From positions 1-16,925 of the forward strand of contig DASPXK010000124.1 in assembly GCA_035637315.1 (NCBI GenBank): DNA of 16,925 nucleotides, written 5' to 3'. How positions within the stretch are numbered: the stretch's first letter is position 1; each line of letters starts with the position of its first letter. Of the stretch, positions 14,575 through 16,925 are shown piece by piece. Origin of the DNA: DASPXK01 sp035637315 (GTDB lineage Bacteria > Chloroflexota > UBA6077 > JACCZL01). The notes under the pieces are model-generated. The model saw nothing but the letters and a program-made list of their open reading frames with translations. It ran no database searches and was not told the DNA's origin. A program made the translations under genes and the position numbers.

Positions 14575-15711
14575 TCATTCGGTCCGCACCGCCGAGCAGT
14601 CCAGATCGGACAGGCATGGGCGACCGATCAGGGCAAGGGTGCGGTCGATGTCTTTCTCCAGGATCTCCAGGGCCCGTTCGACACCAGCCTGGCCGCCTGA
14701 GGCCAGGCCGTACAGGAATGGCCGCCCAATCATGCAGGCTCGCGCGCCCAGCGCGATGGCCTTCACGACGTCGGCTCCCCGTCGGATGCCGCCGTCGTAG
14801 ATCACCTCCGCCCGGCCGCCTACGGCCGTCGCTATCTCCGGCAACACCTCGATCGCGGCCGGTAGGCCGTCGAGTTGGCGGCCACCATGATTGGAGACGA
14901 CGATCGCGTCCACGCCGTGCTCCAGGGCCTGGCGCGCGTCTTCCGAGTTCATGATCCCCTTCAACGCGAGCGGCCCCGGCCACAGTGAGCGGAACCAGGC
15001 CAGGTCGTCCCAGTTGACCGACGGATCGTGCAGCTGCTGGATGTACGCTCCCAGCGCCAGAGCACTGGTGCTGGTGACACCCTCCGCATCAAGGAAGTTC
15101 CTGAACGTGACCCGAGGCCCGGCCAGCACCCCACGCAGCCAACCCACGTGGCGGAGCACGTCCAGGACATTGCCGACCGTGACGCGCGGCGGGATCGTGA
15201 AGCCATTGCGCAGGTCGCGCTCGCGCTGGCCCAGGACGGGGACGTCCACCGTCAAACAGAGCGCCCGGTAGCCGGCCGCGCGAGCCCGCTCGACGAGCGA
15301 GCGGGTGACCTGGCGGTCGCGCCCCACGTAGAGCTGGAACCAGAGCGGGCCGTGTGCCGCCACCGCGACCTCCTCGATCGAGCAGGTCGAATGGGTGCTG
15401 AGCACGAACAGCGCGCCCCTCTTCGCCGCGGCGCGGGCTGCCGCGATCTCGCCGCGCGGCCAGGTAAGGCCCGCTAAGCCGGTCGGCCCCAGAATCAGTG
15501 GCGTCGACAGCCGCTCGCCAAGCACGGTCGTCGATTGGTCGCGACTCGAGACGTCGACAAGCACCCGTGGGCGGAAGGTCAGACGCCGGAAGGCGGCGCG
15601 GTTCGCCCGAAGTGTGGTCTCGTCGTCGGCGCCGCCGTCGACGAAGTCGAAGACGGCGCGCGGCAGGCGGCGTCGAGCGCGCCGACGCAAGTCCTCGATG
15701 TTGATCGCCAC
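14575..15711 (-). CDS. FMN-dependent alpha-hydroxyacid dehydrogenase/oxidase
   Basis: The product is 378 aa, full length for the glycolate oxidase / L-lactate dehydrogenase family, starting at GTG 15711. The order of motifs is: FDFVDGGADDETTL (21-34), WFQLYVG (124-130), LTVDVPVLGQRERD (153-166), LALKGIM with K251 as FMN-contact lysine, SNHGGRQLD with catalytic H275 and R278, IYDGGIRRGADV with D306 and R310, and GRPFLYGL (329-336). It would oxidise a 2-hydroxyacid to the 2-oxoacid through FMN. The N-terminal active-site Tyr of glycolate oxidase is Phe here (DFVDGGA). Substrate and electron acceptor (oxygen, quinone or a redox cofactor) are unknown. No ribosome site is seen. Confidence 0.92.
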   Translation of the reverse strand: MAINIEDLRRRARRRLPRAVFDFVDGGADDETTLRANRAAFRRLTFRPRVLVDVSSRDQSTTVLGERLSTPLILGPTGLAGLTWPRGEIAAARAAAKRGALFVLSTHSTCSIEEVAVAAHGPLWFQLYVGRDRQVTRSLVERARAAGYRALCLTVDVPVLGQRERDLRNGFTIPPRVTVGNVLDVLRHVGWLRGVLAGPRVTFRNFLDAEGVTSTSALALGAYIQQLHDPSVNWDDLAWFRSLWPGPLALKGIMNSEDARQALEHGVDAIVVSNHGGRQLDGLPAAIEVLPEIATAVGGRAEVIYDGGIRRGADVVKAIALGARACMIGRPFLYGLASGGQAGVERALEILEKDIDRTLALIGRPCLSDLDCSAVRTE

Positions 15712-15768
15712 GTCGTTTAGCTTAGCTGATCTTCAACTCCACGAGTCGCCGCCCTCCGCGACTCTGGC

Positions 15769-15918
15769 TCAGCGCGACCTGCCGCGAGCCGTGGTCTTGG
15801 CGTAGGGCCGAAGGACCCCCCCATGGCGGCGGGCGTGCTGGGCCATTGCCCATGCGTTGCGCTCAACTACGTCCAGCTCGACGGCAGGGGCTGGGGTCTC
15901 GATCTCGGCCAGCCTCAC
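15769..15918 (-). pseudogene. Internally deleted relic of a D-threonine-aldolase-like (DSD1 family) gene
   Basis: A 49-codon frame from GTG 15918, overlapping the upstream stop (GTGA), to TGA 15769. Residues 5-41 have the N-terminal pattern of PLP-dependent D-threonine aldolase / D-serine dehydratase-like enzymes: EIETPAPAVELDVVERN, then MAQHARRHG, then LRPYAKT, with K41 in the place of the PLP-binding lysine of the RPHAKTHK motif. The next residues, ARGRSR, resemble the final residues I remember for members of that family (a tail ending in RGR). The simplest reading is one in-frame deletion that removed about 300 codons. It may be non-functional, or a small residual peptide. The C-terminal match is short and is the weakest part. 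Confidence 0.6.
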
Positions 15919-16361
15919 GTGGTCTCGCCGCCCCGGCTGGCCCTGGCTCGATCGCTCTGGACGAGCTGAATCAGCACCCCATGGCCATCACGTGGATGCA
16001 CGAACGCCTCCTGCCACACTGGTTTCTCCAGTCGGACCTGGACCGGCTCGTAGCCTCGGGCACGCAGGACGGCGATCGACGCCCGAATGTCGGGCACGAG
16101 CATGGTGAGATGGTGGACGCCCTCGCCTCGTCGTTCCAGGAAGCTAGAGAGGAAGCTCTCGGCGCCGGCCGGCTCGAGCAGTTCCAGCTTCCCGTCCCCG
16201 GGCAGCCTGAGCGCCAGGAATCGAAAGCCGAGCTGCTCGTTGATCATCGCTCGGCCGGGCACTCCGCCGAGCACGTCTCGGTAGAAACTCAGCGCCGCGT
16301 TGATACTCCGAACGGCTATCCCGACGTGGTCGAGACGAGCGTTGGGGATGGTCTGGATCAT
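15915..16361 (-). CDS. VOC-family protein, methylmalonyl-CoA-epimerase-like
   Basis: The product is 148 aa, the usual epimerase length, starting at ATG 16361 behind GGAGG (close spacing). Two glyoxalase-type beta-alpha-beta-beta-beta modules are seen: LDHVGIAV (10-17, metal ligand H12) and GVHHLTMLVPDI (81-92, H83/H84), plus KLELLEP and HPRDGHGVLIQLVQ at the end. In methylmalonyl-CoA epimerases the closing strand normally reads VLIEL and its Glu binds metal; here it is Gln132. It may epimerise an acyl-CoA, or act on another substrate of the VOC superfamily. Its stop overlaps the relic of the D-threonine-aldolase-like gene, so the two were probably co-transcribed. Confidence 0.83.
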   Translation of the reverse strand: MIQTIPNARLDHVGIAVRSINAALSFYRDVLGGVPGRAMINEQLGFRFLALRLPGDGKLELLEPAGAESFLSSFLERRGEGVHHLTMLVPDIRASIAVLRARGYEPVQVRLEKPVWQEAFVHPRDGHGVLIQLVQSDRARASRGGETT

Positions 16362-16433
16362 CGTCCTCCGGTCGGGGATGGAGGCAAGCTACCATACCAG
16401 ACCTTACCGTCACTTCGGAGCGGAGGAAGCTCG

Positions 16434-16817
16434 ATGGAGAAGCAGCCAAGTGGGCCGCCCCAGGCGCCGGGTGGCGCAGAGCGAGGGACCCTATCGTTCG
16501 ATGAGTTCTCCAGGGTCGACCTTCGAGTCGCCCTGGTTAAGAGCGCCGAGCGCTTACCGAGCACCGACCGCCTGCTCGAGCTGGCGATCGACCTGGGCGA
16601 CGAGACGCGGACGATCGTCGCGGGGATCGCCCACTTCTACGAGCCCGAGGCGCTGGTCGGCCGCCGAATCGTGGTCGTGGCCAACCTTCAGCCAGCCCGC
16701 ATTAGAGGTATCGAGTCGCGCGGGATGCTACTGGCGGCCGGCGGGCGCGCGCAGGGCGAAGAGCTCGGATTAGTCACCCTGGACAAGGAGATTCCGCCCG
16801 GCACGCGAGTGTCGTAG
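16434..16817 (+). CDS. Stand-alone tRNA-binding (OB-fold) domain protein, MetG-beta/CsaA-like
   Basis: The product is 127 aa, starting at ATG 16434 with GGAGGA seven bases upstream. After a 17-residue Pro/Gly-rich N-terminus comes FDEFSRVDLRVALVKSAERL, then LLELAIDLGD, TRTIVAGIAHFYEPEALVGR, VVVANLQPARIRGIESRGML and a last strand. This is the anticodon-binding-like OB fold seen at the C-terminus of methionyl-tRNA synthetase and in free CsaA/Arc1p-type proteins. It may bind tRNA or aid translation or secretion; no synthetase domain is present. It is divergent from the VOC gene, with 72 bp between starts. Both start signals would lie in that gap, but no clear promoter hexamers were found. Confidence 0.88.
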   Translation: MEKQPSGPPQAPGGAERGTLSFDEFSRVDLRVALVKSAERLPSTDRLLELAIDLGDETRTIVAGIAHFYEPEALVGRRIVVVANLQPARIRGIESRGMLLAAGGRAQGEELGLVTLDKEIPPGTRVS

Positions 16818-16844
16818 CGCAGCAGCGGGCATCTGCGCGGCCTG

Positions 16845-16925
16845 CTAGCGGATGACGCGGATCTCGACCCCGAGCTTCAGGTTGGTCCAGGCCCGATCCG
16901 CCGTGAGCGCTGGAAGACCACATGG
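16845..16925 (-). CDS. C-terminal end of a PIN-domain (VapC-like) toxin, cut by window edge
   Basis: The last 26 codons of a minus-strand gene end at TAG 16845-16847. The sequence LPALTADRAWTNLKLGVEIRVIR matches the fourth motif and final strand of VapC PIN domains, in which the Asp of TADRAW is a metal ligand. The rest, and any antitoxin, lie to the right of the window. It differs from the PIN toxin at 11435, whose matching motif reads SADRGF. The 27 bp between it and the preceding + strand gene hold no visible feature. Confidence 0.72.
   Translation of the reverse strand, partial: PCGLPALTADRAWTNLKLGVEIRVIR

Noticed and set aside
14315..14983. Minus-strand frame of 222 codons across the LLM-FMN gene junction
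   Set aside because: It includes the typical spurious translation of dispersed repeats (CQPERSEES...) and overlaps two supported genes.
15846..16433. N-terminal extension of the tRNA-binding protein frame, antisense to the VOC gene
   Set aside because: The ATG at 16434 has its own GGAGGA site and the domain starts just after it; the extension mirrors the VOC gene.

Overview
The window is high-GC DNA with a gene set and signal types that suggest a bacterium of the Chloroflexota (Thermomicrobia-like or a related uncultured class). The hints are an Ala/Pro/Lys-rich linker behind the lipobox of a sugar-binding lipoprotein, F420-type luciferase-like and FMN-dependent oxidoreductases, many GTG/TTG starts, and several families of small palindromic intergenic repeats. 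This placement is inference, because there is no rRNA or other marker gene. No tRNA, rRNA, CRISPR array, transposase or phage gene was seen.

Layout. (1) 1-1211, + strand: the 3' end of a D12-class adenine DNA methyltransferase and, 4 bp later, a DpnII-like restriction endonuclease, forming a type II restriction-modification pair. (2) 1273-3163, - strand: a signalling operon of GAF-GGDEF diguanylate cyclase, stand-alone CheY-like receiver and small membrane protein, behind a good sigma70-type promoter. (3) 3354-5961, - strand: a zinc-ribbon SAM methyltransferase and a GT-C polytopic glycosyltransferase joined through a palindromic repeat, probably acting on cell-envelope glycans. (4) 6305-7613, - strand: a PAC2-family protein and a small DUF6176-like protein. 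(5) 7724-11065, - strand: an ABC sugar-importer operon (lipoprotein, MalF-like and MalG-like permeases) with no ATPase gene. (6) 11203-about 11877, + strand: a VapBC toxin-antitoxin pair whose toxin frame runs on into the opposing gene. (7) 11877-13220, - strand: an orphan alpha-type subunit of an NDP-forming acyl-CoA synthetase. (8) 13491-14435, + strand: an LLM-class F420-type oxidoreductase. (9) 14575-16361, - strand: a VOC/methylmalonyl-CoA-epimerase-like gene, a 49-codon relic of a D-threonine-aldolase-like gene, and an FMN-dependent alpha-hydroxyacid dehydrogenase. (10) 16434-16817, + strand: a free-standing tRNA-binding (OB-fold) protein, then the last 26 codons of another PIN-domain toxin on the - strand.

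The features most worth a second look are these. An unannotated 49-codon reading frame looks like the two ends of a D-threonine-aldolase-type gene fused in frame across a large internal deletion. Dispersed palindromes and heptamer repeats sit at gene 3' ends and supply or adjoin the stop codon of several genes. The restriction enzyme has Ser where the family normally has the acidic metal ligand. The VapC reading frame has lost its expected stop. No clearly new multi-gene defence or metabolic system could be demonstrated.
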